Source of the DNA: Paractinoplanes deccanensis
Lineage (GTDB): Bacteria > Actinomycetota > Actinomycetes > Mycobacteriales > Micromonosporaceae
Assembly (NCBI RefSeq): GCF_016862115.1
Contig: NZ_BOMI01000008.1
Span: 1 to 32,282, forward strand
Length of the DNA: 32,282 bases
Direction of reading: 5' to 3'
A program made the translations under genes and the position numbers. The notes below the pieces were generated by a model. The model saw only the letters and a list, made by a program, of their open reading frames with translations. It searched no databases and was not told the origin of the DNA. Of the stretch, positions 1 through 8,818 are shown piece after piece (position 1 is the stretch's first letter; each line of letters begins with the position of its first letter).

Positions 1-1464
1 GCCCTGAGGACCACGCGCCGGCTGACCCTGGGCGCCACGACCAGCGCCGGCGCCACCCGGCGCAGCCGGGCGACCGTACGGCTGGCCCTGCGGACCGCCA
101 CCACCCTTGGCACCGCCGTAGACGCCGGCCCCGGCACCCGCGCCGGCTCCGGCAGCGGCACCGGCGGCCGCGGGCACCCCGGCCGCGGCGGCCTTCTTGT
201 TGGCGCCGTAGACGGGACCCGAAGCCGCCCCGTTCGTCGTCGAGGGCCGTGCTCCCCCGCCGTAGACCCCGGCCCGCTGCGGCGTGCCGCCGACCCCGAT
301 CAGCTCGGTCTCGGGCTCACCGTCGAGCGGGTTCTTGAAGTCCTCGACCGGCTCGTCCGGCTCGGTGGCGACCCGCTTGCGGAAGCGCACGATGCCGAAC
401 ACGCCGACGCCGACCAGGATCAGGCCGAGCACGCCGACGCCCGCCACCGCGTACGTGATGTCGCTCAGCTCGAGGTCCGCGTACCACTTCTTGTCGTCGC
501 CCTCGGCGCCACCCGACGCCGCCTTGGCCACCGTCGTGGCCGGCGTGTAGCGCAGGATGTAGTTGGCCGCGGTGGTGTCGCCGCTCATGTCCGACGTCGT
601 GTAGAAGTACTTGCCGTCGGGGCTGTAGGTGATCGCCTCGCCGAGCGTCTCGTTCGGCAGGCCGGTGGTGCGCGGCTTGCCCTTGAAGGCGCCGAGCACG
701 TCGCCGTTCGTCACGTCCCACTCGACCGCGTCGGTGTAGGTGCGCAGGACGACCTTGCCGCCGCCGGGGGCGATCGCGCCGCCGTCGATGGTCTTGTTGC
801 CGATGCGGGCGAAGGGGTTGCCGGCCGTCTGCGTGCCGGAGACCGTGATTTCCGCGACTCGCTTCATCGGCACGCCGGTCTTGCCCGTTTTGAGCGCCGC
901 GGTGGGCTGGTAGACGCCGGCCGGCGCGCCGATCTCCTTGGTGATGATCAGCGGCGTCCCGTTGCCGTTCAGCAGCAGCGCCTCGGCGTCGTGGTAGTCG
1001 CCAGCGGGGTAGGTGAGGCGGTAGAGCACCGGCTCGGTGGCCCCGGTGACCGGCATCTTCCAGAGGCCGATCGACTCGCGGCGCTTCGCGTCGTCGTCGA
1101 ACGAGTTGTCACCGATGTCGGCGATCCACAGCGTCTTTTGGTCCGCCGAGAGGATCATGTCCTCGGTGTCGTTCGGGCCCTTGCCGCTGTAGGGGACCGC
1201 CTTGGTGACCGCGCACTTCGTGTTGAGGAAGAAGATCTGCTTCTTCTCGGCGGAGTTGGCGCTGTCGTTGATGGCGATGTAGCCGGTCTTGGTGGCGACG
1301 AGCCCGGAGATCTCGTCGAGCCGCTTGTCCGCGATCTTGCACATCTTCTTGCCCGCGACCGAGGGGGCGCTGACCACAGGTGCCGGATCGTCGGCAAACG
1401 CACTGGACGGACCGACCATCACCAGCCCGGAGGCCACGATGACCGGAAAGACGAGACGCCGCAT
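1..1464 (-). CDS. Secreted, membrane-anchored protein of unknown function (3' end outside window)
   Basis: I read this frame by hand: 488 codons with no stop, running off the left edge, so the C-terminus is missing. Residues 1-24 form a signal peptide (MRRL, hydrophobic core, SSAFA cleavage-like site). Residues about 35-315 look like a repetitive beta-rich extracytoplasmic domain, with recurring motifs such as DEISGL, TLWIADIGDN, IDGGAIAPGG and AITYSPDGKYFY. These suggest a beta-propeller of the esterase-like or NHL/SdiA-regulated type, but that is inference. A single membrane helix follows at about 327-352, ending in RFRKRV. The cytoplasmic tail is Gly/Ala/Pro-rich and contains VYGG and VYGA repeats. 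It lies 71 bases downstream of hflX on the same strand. The ATG sits inside a perfect 12-bp inverted repeat. No function is recognised. Confidence 0.8.
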   Translation of the reverse strand, partial: MRRLVFPVIVASGLVMVGPSSAFADDPAPVVSAPSVAGKKMCKIADKRLDEISGLVATKTGYIAINDSANSAEKKQIFFLNTKCAVTKAVPYSGKGPNDTEDMILSADQKTLWIADIGDNSFDDDAKRRESIGLWKMPVTGATEPVLYRLTYPAGDYHDAEALLLNGNGTPLIITKEIGAPAGVYQPTAALKTGKTGVPMKRVAEITVSGTQTAGNPFARIGNKTIDGGAIAPGGGKVVLRTYTDAVEWDVTNGDVLGAFKGKPRTTGLPNETLGEAITYSPDGKYFYTTSDMSGDTTAANYILRYTPATTVAKAASGGAEGDDKKWYADLELSDITYAVAGVGVLGLILVGVGVFGIVRFRKRVATEPDEPVEDFKNPLDGEPETELIGVGGTPQRAGVYGGGARPSTTNGAASGPVYGANKKAAAAGVPAAAGAAAGAGAGAGAGVYGGAKGGGGPQGQPYGRPAAPGGAGAGRGAQGQPARGPQG

Positions 1465-1490
1465 CCGATCAGTGTCGCATGCGGCGTCTC
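1453..1490 (-). repeat. Perfect 12-bp inverted repeat enclosing the start codon of the secreted-protein gene
   Basis: Bases 1453-1464 (gagacgccgcat) and 1479-1490 (atgcggcgtctc) are exact reverse complements separated by 14 bases. In the minus-strand transcript the ATG and the next three codons form the 3' arm. The start codon would therefore be paired, and the loop would hold the region where a ribosome binding site should be. It could act as a translational switch, or as the tail of an hflX terminator. Confidence 0.7.
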
Positions 1491-1509
1491 ATGCCGGTGT
1501 TACGCGTGG

Positions 1510-1526
1510 ATCACCTCATCGGTGAT
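1510..1526 (-). terminator. Small hairpin just after hflX
   Basis: atcacc (1510-1515) pairs perfectly with ggtgat (1521-1526) across a 5-base loop, 10 bases after the hflX stop codon. There is no T-tract, so it may be a weak terminator or a processing stem between hflX and the next gene on the same strand. Confidence 0.35.
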
Positions 1527-1535
1527 GCGGCACGC

Positions 1536-2954
1536 TCAGTTGCGGTACGACTCCAGTTCGCCAGCGAGTCGTTCGTCGACCCGAATCCGGAGCTCGGTCC
1601 CGTCGTCCAAATGGCGGGTTTGCAACACCTGACCGGATCGATGAATTCGGGCGACCAGATCGCCTCGGTCATAGGGCAGCAGAACGCGCAACTCGACCGC
1701 CGGCTTGGGCAGCCGCTCGGCGATGGCCGTGTGCAGCTCCGGGATGCCCTGGCCGGAGCGGGCCGACACGAAGACCGCGTCGGGCCACGTCCGCTTCAGC
1801 CGCAGAATCGTCTCCTCGTCCGCGGCGTCCATCTTGTTGATGACCAGAAGCTCGGGGATGGTGTCGGCGTTGACCTCGGCCAGCACCTCGCGGACCGCGC
1901 TCACCTGACCCTCGGGGTCGGGGTGCGAGCCGTCGACGACGTGCACGACCAGGTCGGAATATGACACCTCCTCGAGCGTGGAGCGGAACGCCTCCACGAT
2001 CTGGTGCGGCAGGTGACGCACGAAGCCGACGGTGTCGGACAGCGTGTAGACGCGGCCGTCCTCCGCCGCCGTGCGCCGGGTGGTCGGGTCGAGCGTGGCG
2101 AACAGCGCGTTCTCGACCAGCACGCCCGCCTGGGTCAGCCGGTTGAGGATGCTGGACTTGCCCGCGTTGGTGTAGCCGGCGATCGCCACCGACGGCACCC
2201 CGCTGCTCTGGCGACGGGAGCGCTTGGTCTGACGTACCGTCCGCATGGCCTTGATCTCGCGGCGCAGCTTGGCGATGCGCTGGTTGATGCGCCTGCGGTC
2301 GGTCTCGAGCTTGGTCTCACCGGGGCCACGGGTGCCGACGCCGCCGCCGCCCGATCCGCCACCGGCGCCACCGCCCTGCCGGGACAGCGACTCACCCCAG
2401 CCGCGCAGACGCGGCAGGAAGTATTGAAGCTGGGCCAGCTCGACCTGCGCCTTACCCTCTTTGCTCTTCGCGTGCTGGGCGAAGATGTCCAGGATCAGGG
2501 CGGTACGGTCGACCACCTTGACCTTGGTCTGCTGCTCGAGGTTGCGCAGCTGGGACGGGGACAGCTCGCCGTCGCAGATGACGGTGTCGGCTCCGGTCGC
2601 CACGACCGCGTCCCGCAGCTCCTGCACCTTGCCGCGGCCGATGAAGGTGGCCGTGTCGGGGCGGGAACGCCGCTGGATCAGGCCCTCGAGGACCTGGGAG
2701 CCTGCGGTCTCGGCGAGCGCGGCCAGCTCGGTGAGCGAGTTCTCCGCGTCTTCGACGGATCCCTCGGTCCACACGCCGACCAGGACGACCCGCTCGAGCC
2801 TCAGCTGACGGTACTCGACCTCGGTGATGTCGGTGAGCTCGGTGGAAAGGCCGGCGACCCGCCGAAGCGAATGCCGCTCCTCGAGCTCGAGCTCGCCGGT
2901 CGTGGGATCCGGCTCGTCCAGTTCGAGTACGGGTGCCTGGTAAGTGTTTCGCAA
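1536..2954 (-). CDS. hflX: Ribosome-associated GTPase HflX
   Basis: HflX is a GTPase that binds the 50S subunit and splits or rescues stalled ribosomes, acting in the cytoplasm. The protein has 472 residues. The N-terminal HflX domain is followed by a Gly-rich linker (GGGAGGGSGGGG) and the GTPase domain: G1 GYTNAGKSS (260-268), G2 DPTTRR, G3 DTVGF (307-311), G4 NKMD (373-376) and G5 SARSG. I chose the TTG at 2954 because GAGGAGG lies 7 bases upstream. The frame stays open further upstream, but that part has no family-like sequence. It is divergent from the malic enzyme gene (173-base gap). The miaA-dapF-hflX neighbourhood is conserved in actinomycetes, although here malic enzyme and a phosphodiesterase intervene. 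Confidence 0.96.
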   Translation of the reverse strand: MRNTYQAPVLELDEPDPTTGELELEERHSLRRVAGLSTELTDITEVEYRQLRLERVVLVGVWTEGSVEDAENSLTELAALAETAGSQVLEGLIQRRSRPDTATFIGRGKVQELRDAVVATGADTVICDGELSPSQLRNLEQQTKVKVVDRTALILDIFAQHAKSKEGKAQVELAQLQYFLPRLRGWGESLSRQGGGAGGGSGGGGVGTRGPGETKLETDRRRINQRIAKLRREIKAMRTVRQTKRSRRQSSGVPSVAIAGYTNAGKSSILNRLTQAGVLVENALFATLDPTTRRTAAEDGRVYTLSDTVGFVRHLPHQIVEAFRSTLEEVSYSDLVVHVVDGSHPDPEGQVSAVREVLAEVNADTIPELLVINKMDAADEETILRLKRTWPDAVFVSARSGQGIPELHTAIAERLPKPAVELRVLLPYDRGDLVARIHRSGQVLQTRHLDDGTELRIRVDERLAGELESYRN

Positions 2955-3127
2955 AAGGTGACCTCCTCGGCCCGATCGTGGCACGTCACGGAGCCGCGCG
3001 CATCCACATAACGAGGCCGGGCGTTTTCGATGGAGTGAAGGGCATTGGCATAACGACCCGGTGGGAAGCCGATATTCCGCGGGGGCAAGATTACGGTGAA
3101 GCACCCGCCAACGTCGGAGGGAACACC

Positions 3128-4585
<1,458 letters not shown>

Positions 4586-4599
4586 GTACGGGTTCCGGA

Positions 4600-4635
4600 C
4601 ACCACCCGCCGCAGCGCACAGCTGGGTGGGTGGTG
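4600..4635 (+). terminator. Hairpin after the malic enzyme gene
   Basis: caccacccgcc (4600-4610) pairs with ggtgggtggtg (4625-4635) with one mismatch, 14 bases after the stop codon. There is no T-run, which is common for actinomycete terminators. The remaining gap to 4778 contains one further short stem (tcgagg/cctcga, 4747-4762) just beyond the phosphodiesterase stop, and no credible gene. Confidence 0.55.
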
Positions 4636-4778
4636 CGGGCCGTTGCGGGCTTCCGGGCTGTCCTGCAACGAAAGCTCAGACCTCTATGGCGGTCAGCGTG
4701 AGCCCGAGCCGCCCTTGGCCCGAACGGGAACGGGCGCGGGGCTACGTCGAGGCCGTCCTCGAGCAGCGCGCCCTCGCC

Positions 4779-5567
4779 TCAGGAAGACCAGCCGGTCAGC
4801 TCGGCCACGTGGTCGGTGATCAGGCCGGCCGCCCCGGCGGCGAGCAGGGCCGGCCACTCGGTCCGGTCGTTCGCCGTCCAGGGCATCACGGCGACGCCGC
4901 GACCGGCCAACTCGGCGACCGTGGCGGGATCGCCGAGGACGTCGGCCGTGGACGGGTTGCAGCAGACGACGTCCAGTTCCTCGGTCAACGGGATCGTGTC
5001 GGCCTCGAAGCGGAGCCGCAGCAGGCCCCGCCGCACCGAGGGGGCGGCCTCGCGGACCAGGCGGAGCACCTCGGGGTCGAAGCTCTGCACGATCGTGCGG
5101 TCGTGCAGGCCGGCGGCGGTCACCATCTCCACGATCGTCTTGATCTCGGGGAGGGCGGACGGGGGCTTGATCTCCAGGAGGAGCTGCGGGCCGGGCGGTG
5201 CCAGCAGGGCCAGCGTCTCGGCCAAGGTCGGGATCCGCACGCCCGCGTAGGCCGGGGAGAACCACGAGCCCGCGTCGAGCATGGCGAGCGACGCCAGTGT
5301 CAGGTCCCAGACGTGGCCGGTGCCGGTCGTGGTGCGGTCCACGGTCCGGTCGTGGATGACCACCGGGACGTCGTCGGCGGTGGTGCGCACGTCGAACTCG
5401 ACGAAGGTGGCGCCGCCGCGCACAGCCGCCGCGAAGGCGGGCAGCGTGTTCTCGGGCGCGACGGCCGAATAGCCGCGGTGGGCGATCCGGTGCGGGCCCG
5501 GCTCGCCGATCTTGTCGGGAGAGGGCGGGGACGAGAGCGGGGCCGCGGCGGCGCCGGGCGCCGTCAT
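4779..5567 (-). CDS. Glycerophosphodiester phosphodiesterase family protein
   Basis: GDPD enzymes hydrolyse deacylated phospholipid diesters to glycerol 3-phosphate and an alcohol. The 262-residue protein shows the full signature: HRG with catalytic His30, PEN (E39, N40), EFD (E57, D59) and the second catalytic His in VVIHDRTVDRTT (H72). It also has LLLEIKPP and a C-terminal PWTANDR/GLITDHVAEL. The first 25 residues are Pro/Ala-rich without a clear signal peptide, so a cytoplasmic enzyme is likely. Its ATG overlaps the dapF stop as ATGA, showing translational coupling. It is the last gene of the miaA-dapF-GDPD operon. The physiological substrate is not evident from sequence. Confidence 0.93.
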   Translation of the reverse strand: MTAPGAAAAPLSSPPSPDKIGEPGPHRIAHRGYSAVAPENTLPAFAAAVRGGATFVEFDVRTTADDVPVVIHDRTVDRTTTGTGHVWDLTLASLAMLDAGSWFSPAYAGVRIPTLAETLALLAPPGPQLLLEIKPPSALPEIKTIVEMVTAAGLHDRTIVQSFDPEVLRLVREAAPSVRRGLLRLRFEADTIPLTEELDVVCCNPSTADVLGDPATVAELAGRGVAVMPWTANDRTEWPALLAAGAAGLITDHVAELTGWSS

Positions 5568-6424
5568 CGGGTCAGGGCGTCCAGGTCGGCCTCGCCGGTT
5601 GCCACCAGGACCGCGGGGCCGGCCAGCCACCAGCTGTCGCTCTCGTCGTGGGTGACGGTCAGGCGGCCGCCGGGCAGGTCCACCGCGACGACACCCCGGG
5701 ACAGGCCCGCGTCGCGCAGGGCGACCGCGCCCACGGCCAGGGCGCCCGAGCCGCAGGCCAGGGTCTCGCCGGAGCCGCGCTCGTAGACGCGCATGTCCAC
5801 GTGCAGGTCGGCGTCCTCGATCGGGGACGCCGGTGTCACGAACTCGACATTCACCCCGGCGGGGAAGAGGGCCGGGTCGAAGCCGGGCGCGGCGGACAGG
5901 TCCAGCGACGGCAGCTGGAGGCCGTCGTGCAGGGCGCAGACCAGGTGGGGGTTGCCGCAGTCGACGGCCACGCCGGGGAAGGTCAGGGGTCCCGTGGTCG
6001 CGGTGCTCGCCGCGTACACCCGGGGGGTTGCCATGCGCACCTTGATGAGGTCGCCCTCGAAGAGCGCGACCACGACGCCGGCTCGCGTGGCGATCGGAAG
6101 GCCGGCCGGGCCCGGCGTGGCGAGCCCGTGCGTCACCAGGTAGCGGGCGAAGACACGGGTGCCGTTGCCGCACATCTCGGCGATCGAGCCGTCGGCGTTG
6201 CGGTAGTCCATGAACCACTCGGCCTCGCCGGTGAAGCCCGCGCCGGCCGGGTCCTTGGCGCTGCGCACGACGCGCAGGACGCCGTCGGCGCCGATGCCGA
6301 AGCGGCGGTCGCAGAGGGCGGCGACCTGGGCGGGCGTCAGATCGAGCGCGCCGTCGGGGTCGGGGACGATGACGAAGTCGTTGCCGGCGCCGTGGCCCTT
6401 GGTGAACAACACGCCGTCCATCAT
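5564..6424 (-). CDS. dapF: Diaminopimelate epimerase
   Basis: DapF converts LL- to meso-diaminopimelate for lysine and peptidoglycan synthesis in the cytoplasm. The 286-residue protein carries both catalytic cysteines in the expected contexts: NADGSIAEMCGNGTR (Cys85) and TLACGSGA (Cys224). It also has the N-terminal TKGHGAGNDFV and RRFGIGADG motifs. The start region is ATGATG. The first ATG (6424) overlaps the miaA TGA, and the second ATG (6421) is an alternative. The gene sits between miaA and the phosphodiesterase in an overlapping operon. Confidence 0.97.
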   Translation of the reverse strand: MMDGVLFTKGHGAGNDFVIVPDPDGALDLTPAQVAALCDRRFGIGADGVLRVVRSAKDPAGAGFTGEAEWFMDYRNADGSIAEMCGNGTRVFARYLVTHGLATPGPAGLPIATRAGVVVALFEGDLIKVRMATPRVYAASTATTGPLTFPGVAVDCGNPHLVCALHDGLQLPSLDLSAAPGFDPALFPAGVNVEFVTPASPIEDADLHVDMRVYERGSGETLACGSGALAVGAVALRDAGLSRGVVAVDLPGGRLTVTHDESDSWWLAGPAVLVATGEADLDALTR

Positions 6425-7332
6425 CGCGTAAGCGCCAGCGCGTCCGCCACGAGCGTGTCCGACGCCCCGTCCAGCCAGTGGATCGCCGGGTCGCGGCGGA
6501 ACCACGACCGCTGCCTGCGTACGAAGCGGCGCGTGCCCCGCACCGTGTCGTCCTTGGCCTCGGCGGTGGACATCGAGCCGTCGATCTCGGCGATCGCCTG
6601 CTGGTAGCCGAGCGCGCGGCTCGCCGTACGGCCGTCTCGCAAACCCAGCGGAAGCAGGCGCCGAACCTCGTCGACCAGCCCGGCCCGCCACATCAGGTCG
6701 ACCCGCAGCGCGATGCGCTCGTCGAGCTCGCCGACCGCACGGTCGACGCCGATCTGCACGGACGGGTAATAAGGCACCGGGGAAGGCAGCGAGGCGGTGA
6801 ACGGCTGACCGGTCAGCTCGATGACCTCCAGCGCCCGGACGATCCGCCGCCCGTTCGACGGCAGGATCGACGCGGCGGCCGCGGGGTCGAGCGACCGCAG
6901 CCGCTCGTAGAGCGGCGGGATGCCCACGACCGCGAGCTCGTCCTCGAGGCGGGCGCGCACCGCCGGGTCGGTGCCGGGGAACGAGAACTCCTCGAGCACC
7001 GCGCGCACGTAGAGCCCCGAGCCGCCCACCAGCAGCGGCACCCGGCCCCGCGCCATGATGTCGTCGATCGCCGCCCGGGCCAGCGCCTGGTACTCCGCGA
7101 CGGCCGCCGGCTCGGTCACGTCCCAGATGTCCAGCAGGTGGTGCGGGACGCCCTCGCGCTCGGCCACGCTCAGTTTCGCCGTCCCGATGTCCATCCCCCG
7201 GTAGAGCTGCATCGAGTCCGCGTTGACGACCTCGCCGTCCAGTTCGTGTGCGAGGGCGATACTCAGGGCGGATTTGCCCGCCGCGGTCGGGCCGACGACG
7301 GCGACCACGCGTGCGGGGGGTGGGAACGGCAC
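6421..7332 (-). CDS. miaA: tRNA dimethylallyltransferase MiaA
   Basis: MiaA transfers a dimethylallyl group to N6 of A37 in tRNAs reading UNN codons, making i6A. The MiaB encoded further along this window then methylthiolates i6A. The 303-residue protein has the P-loop GPTAAGKS (14-21), DSMQLYRGMDIGTAK, HHLLD, GGSGLYV, the QQAIAEIDG motif and a C-terminal RRFVRRQRSWFRRD tRNA-binding region. I chose the GTG at 7332 because the conserved sequence begins there. It has no ribosome binding site, but TACCGT lies at -12 to -7, so it may be leaderless. The frame is open to 7467 without family-like sequence. It is divergent from the DUF349 gene. Confidence 0.95.
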   Translation of the reverse strand: MPFPPPARVVAVVGPTAAGKSALSIALAHELDGEVVNADSMQLYRGMDIGTAKLSVAEREGVPHHLLDIWDVTEPAAVAEYQALARAAIDDIMARGRVPLLVGGSGLYVRAVLEEFSFPGTDPAVRARLEDELAVVGIPPLYERLRSLDPAAAASILPSNGRRIVRALEVIELTGQPFTASLPSPVPYYPSVQIGVDRAVGELDERIALRVDLMWRAGLVDEVRRLLPLGLRDGRTASRALGYQQAIAEIDGSMSTAEAKDDTVRGTRRFVRRQRSWFRRDPAIHWLDGASDTLVADALALTR

Positions 7333-7338
7333 GGAGCA

Positions 7339-7367
7339 ACGGTAGGACAAGGTTTGGCCACGGTCAT
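7339..7367 (-). promoter_or_regulatory. Candidate leaderless promoter for miaA
   Basis: On the minus strand ATGACC (7362-7367) and TACCGT (7339-7344) are separated by 17 bases. The -10 box ends exactly six bases before the GTG at 7332. A transcript starting at that GTG would have no leader, which fits the absence of a Shine-Dalgarno sequence. Confidence 0.5.
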
Positions 7368-7511
7368 CGTCGGGCGCTTCCCCGTAACCCGGTTGGACCT
7401 GTGACAATGCGCGAGAAAGAATGCCATGGAGAAGCTTGGCGTTCGACTGTGCTGTGGCGGTGGTCACCGGTTCGTCAGAGACCGGCGACGCCGGGAAGAC
7501 GAGGATGGGTC

Positions 7512-8720
7512 ATGAACGACTGGACGGCCTTCGGGCGCGTGGATGCCGACGGCACCGTGTACGTGAAGACCGCTGATGGCGACCGCGTGGTCGGCTCCTG
7601 GCAGGCGGGCACCCCGGAGGAGGGACTGGCCCATTTCGCCCGGCGCTTCGCGGACCTGGTGACCGAGGTCGACCTCGTCGAGGCGCGGCTGAAGTCCGGG
7701 GCGGCCGACGCCGCACACTCGCTGAGCAGCGTCAAGCGCCTGCGCACGGAGCTCTCCGAGGCGCACGTGGTCGGCGACATCGACGGGCTCGCCACGCGGC
7801 TCGACGGGCTCGCCACGCTCGCCGAGGAAAAGGCGGGCGAGGCCCGGGCGGCTCGCGAGGTGGCCCGCACCGAGGCGCTGGCCCGCAAGACGGCCCTCGT
7901 CGAGGAGGCCGAGAAGATCGCCGCCGAGGCCACCGGCTGGAAGAGCGCCGGCGACCGGCTCAAGGAGATCCTCGACGAGTGGAAGACGATCCGCGGCGTC
8001 GACAAGAAGACCGACGGCGAGCTGTGGAAGCGTTTCGCGACCGCGCGTGACGGCTTCACCCGCCGCCGCGGCGCACACTTCGCCACCCTCGACGGCCAGC
8101 GCAAGCAGGCGCAGGCGGCCAAGGAGGAGCTGGTCAAGGAGGCCGAGAGCCTGTCCGAGTCGACCGAGTGGTCGGCGACCGCCAACCGGCTCAAGGAGCT
8201 GATGGCGGAGTGGAAGGCGGCCCCGCGCGCGGCCAAGGAGGCCGAGCAGCGCCTCTGGGAGAGGTTCCGCGCCGCGCAGGACGCGTTCTTCACCCGCCGT
8301 TCCGAGGTGTTCTCCGCCCGCGACGCCGAATACAAGGGCAACCTCGACCGCAAGCAGGCCATCCTCGCCGAGGTCGAGGCGATCGACGTCGACGCCGACC
8401 CGCGCGGCGCGCAGAACAAGCTGCGTGACGCCCAGGCCGCGTGGCACGACGCCGGCCGGGTGCCGCGCGAGGCCGCCGCGTCGCTCGACCGCCGCTGGCG
8501 GGCCGCCGAGGAGCGCATCCGCGTCGCGATGGACTCGGCCTGGCGCAAGACCTCCCCCCAGGACAACCCGCTGCTCCAGCAGATGCGCGAGCAGGTCGCC
8601 GAGGCGGAGGAGAAGCTGGCCCGCGCCCAGGCCGCCGGCGACGCCCGCCGCATCAAGGAGGCCGAGCAGGCGCTCAACTCCAAGAAGCAGTTCCTGGCCC
8701 TCGCCGAGCAGGCCAACTAG
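7512..8720 (+). CDS. DUF349 domain protein, coiled-coil
   Basis: This 402-residue protein is highly charged and predicted largely helical. An N-terminal part (MNDWTAFGRVDADGTVYVKTADGDR) precedes successive repeats typical of DUF349. Each has a TGWKSAGDRLKEILDEWK or TEWSATANRLKELMAEWK segment followed by LWKRF/LWERF and a helix ending in RR. The C-terminus (MREQVAEAEEKLARAQA) is coiled coil. Its biochemical role is unknown. GAGGA lies six bases before the ATG. A weak upstream promoter candidate is TTGGAC-N18-AAGAAT at about 7393-7422. It stands alone, divergent from miaA, and ends in a strong terminator. Confidence 0.92.
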   Translation: MNDWTAFGRVDADGTVYVKTADGDRVVGSWQAGTPEEGLAHFARRFADLVTEVDLVEARLKSGAADAAHSLSSVKRLRTELSEAHVVGDIDGLATRLDGLATLAEEKAGEARAAREVARTEALARKTALVEEAEKIAAEATGWKSAGDRLKEILDEWKTIRGVDKKTDGELWKRFATARDGFTRRRGAHFATLDGQRKQAQAAKEELVKEAESLSESTEWSATANRLKELMAEWKAAPRAAKEAEQRLWERFRAAQDAFFTRRSEVFSARDAEYKGNLDRKQAILAEVEAIDVDADPRGAQNKLRDAQAAWHDAGRVPREAAASLDRRWRAAEERIRVAMDSAWRKTSPQDNPLLQQMREQVAEAEEKLARAQAAGDARRIKEAEQALNSKKQFLALAEQAN

Positions 8721-8732
8721 CCGCCCGCTTCA

Positions 8733-8773
8733 GGCGCACCGTCGCGGGATGGCCCCGCGACGGTGCGCCTTTT
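8733..8773 (+). terminator. Intrinsic terminator after the DUF349 gene
   Basis: A perfect 16-bp stem (8733-8748 with 8754-8769) has a five-base loop and is followed directly by TTTT (8770-8773). This is the clearest rho-independent terminator in the window, and it separates the DUF349 gene from the downstream two-gene unit. Confidence 0.96.
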
Positions 8774-8818
8774 GCTCGACGCATTGAGTCGCCGGGCAAG
8801 GTGCGCGATCGTTGAGCG

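Noticed and set aside
4586..4778. A small gene between malic enzyme and the phosphodiesterase
   Set aside because: No start with a ribosome binding site and no coherent short protein on either strand; only hairpins are seen.
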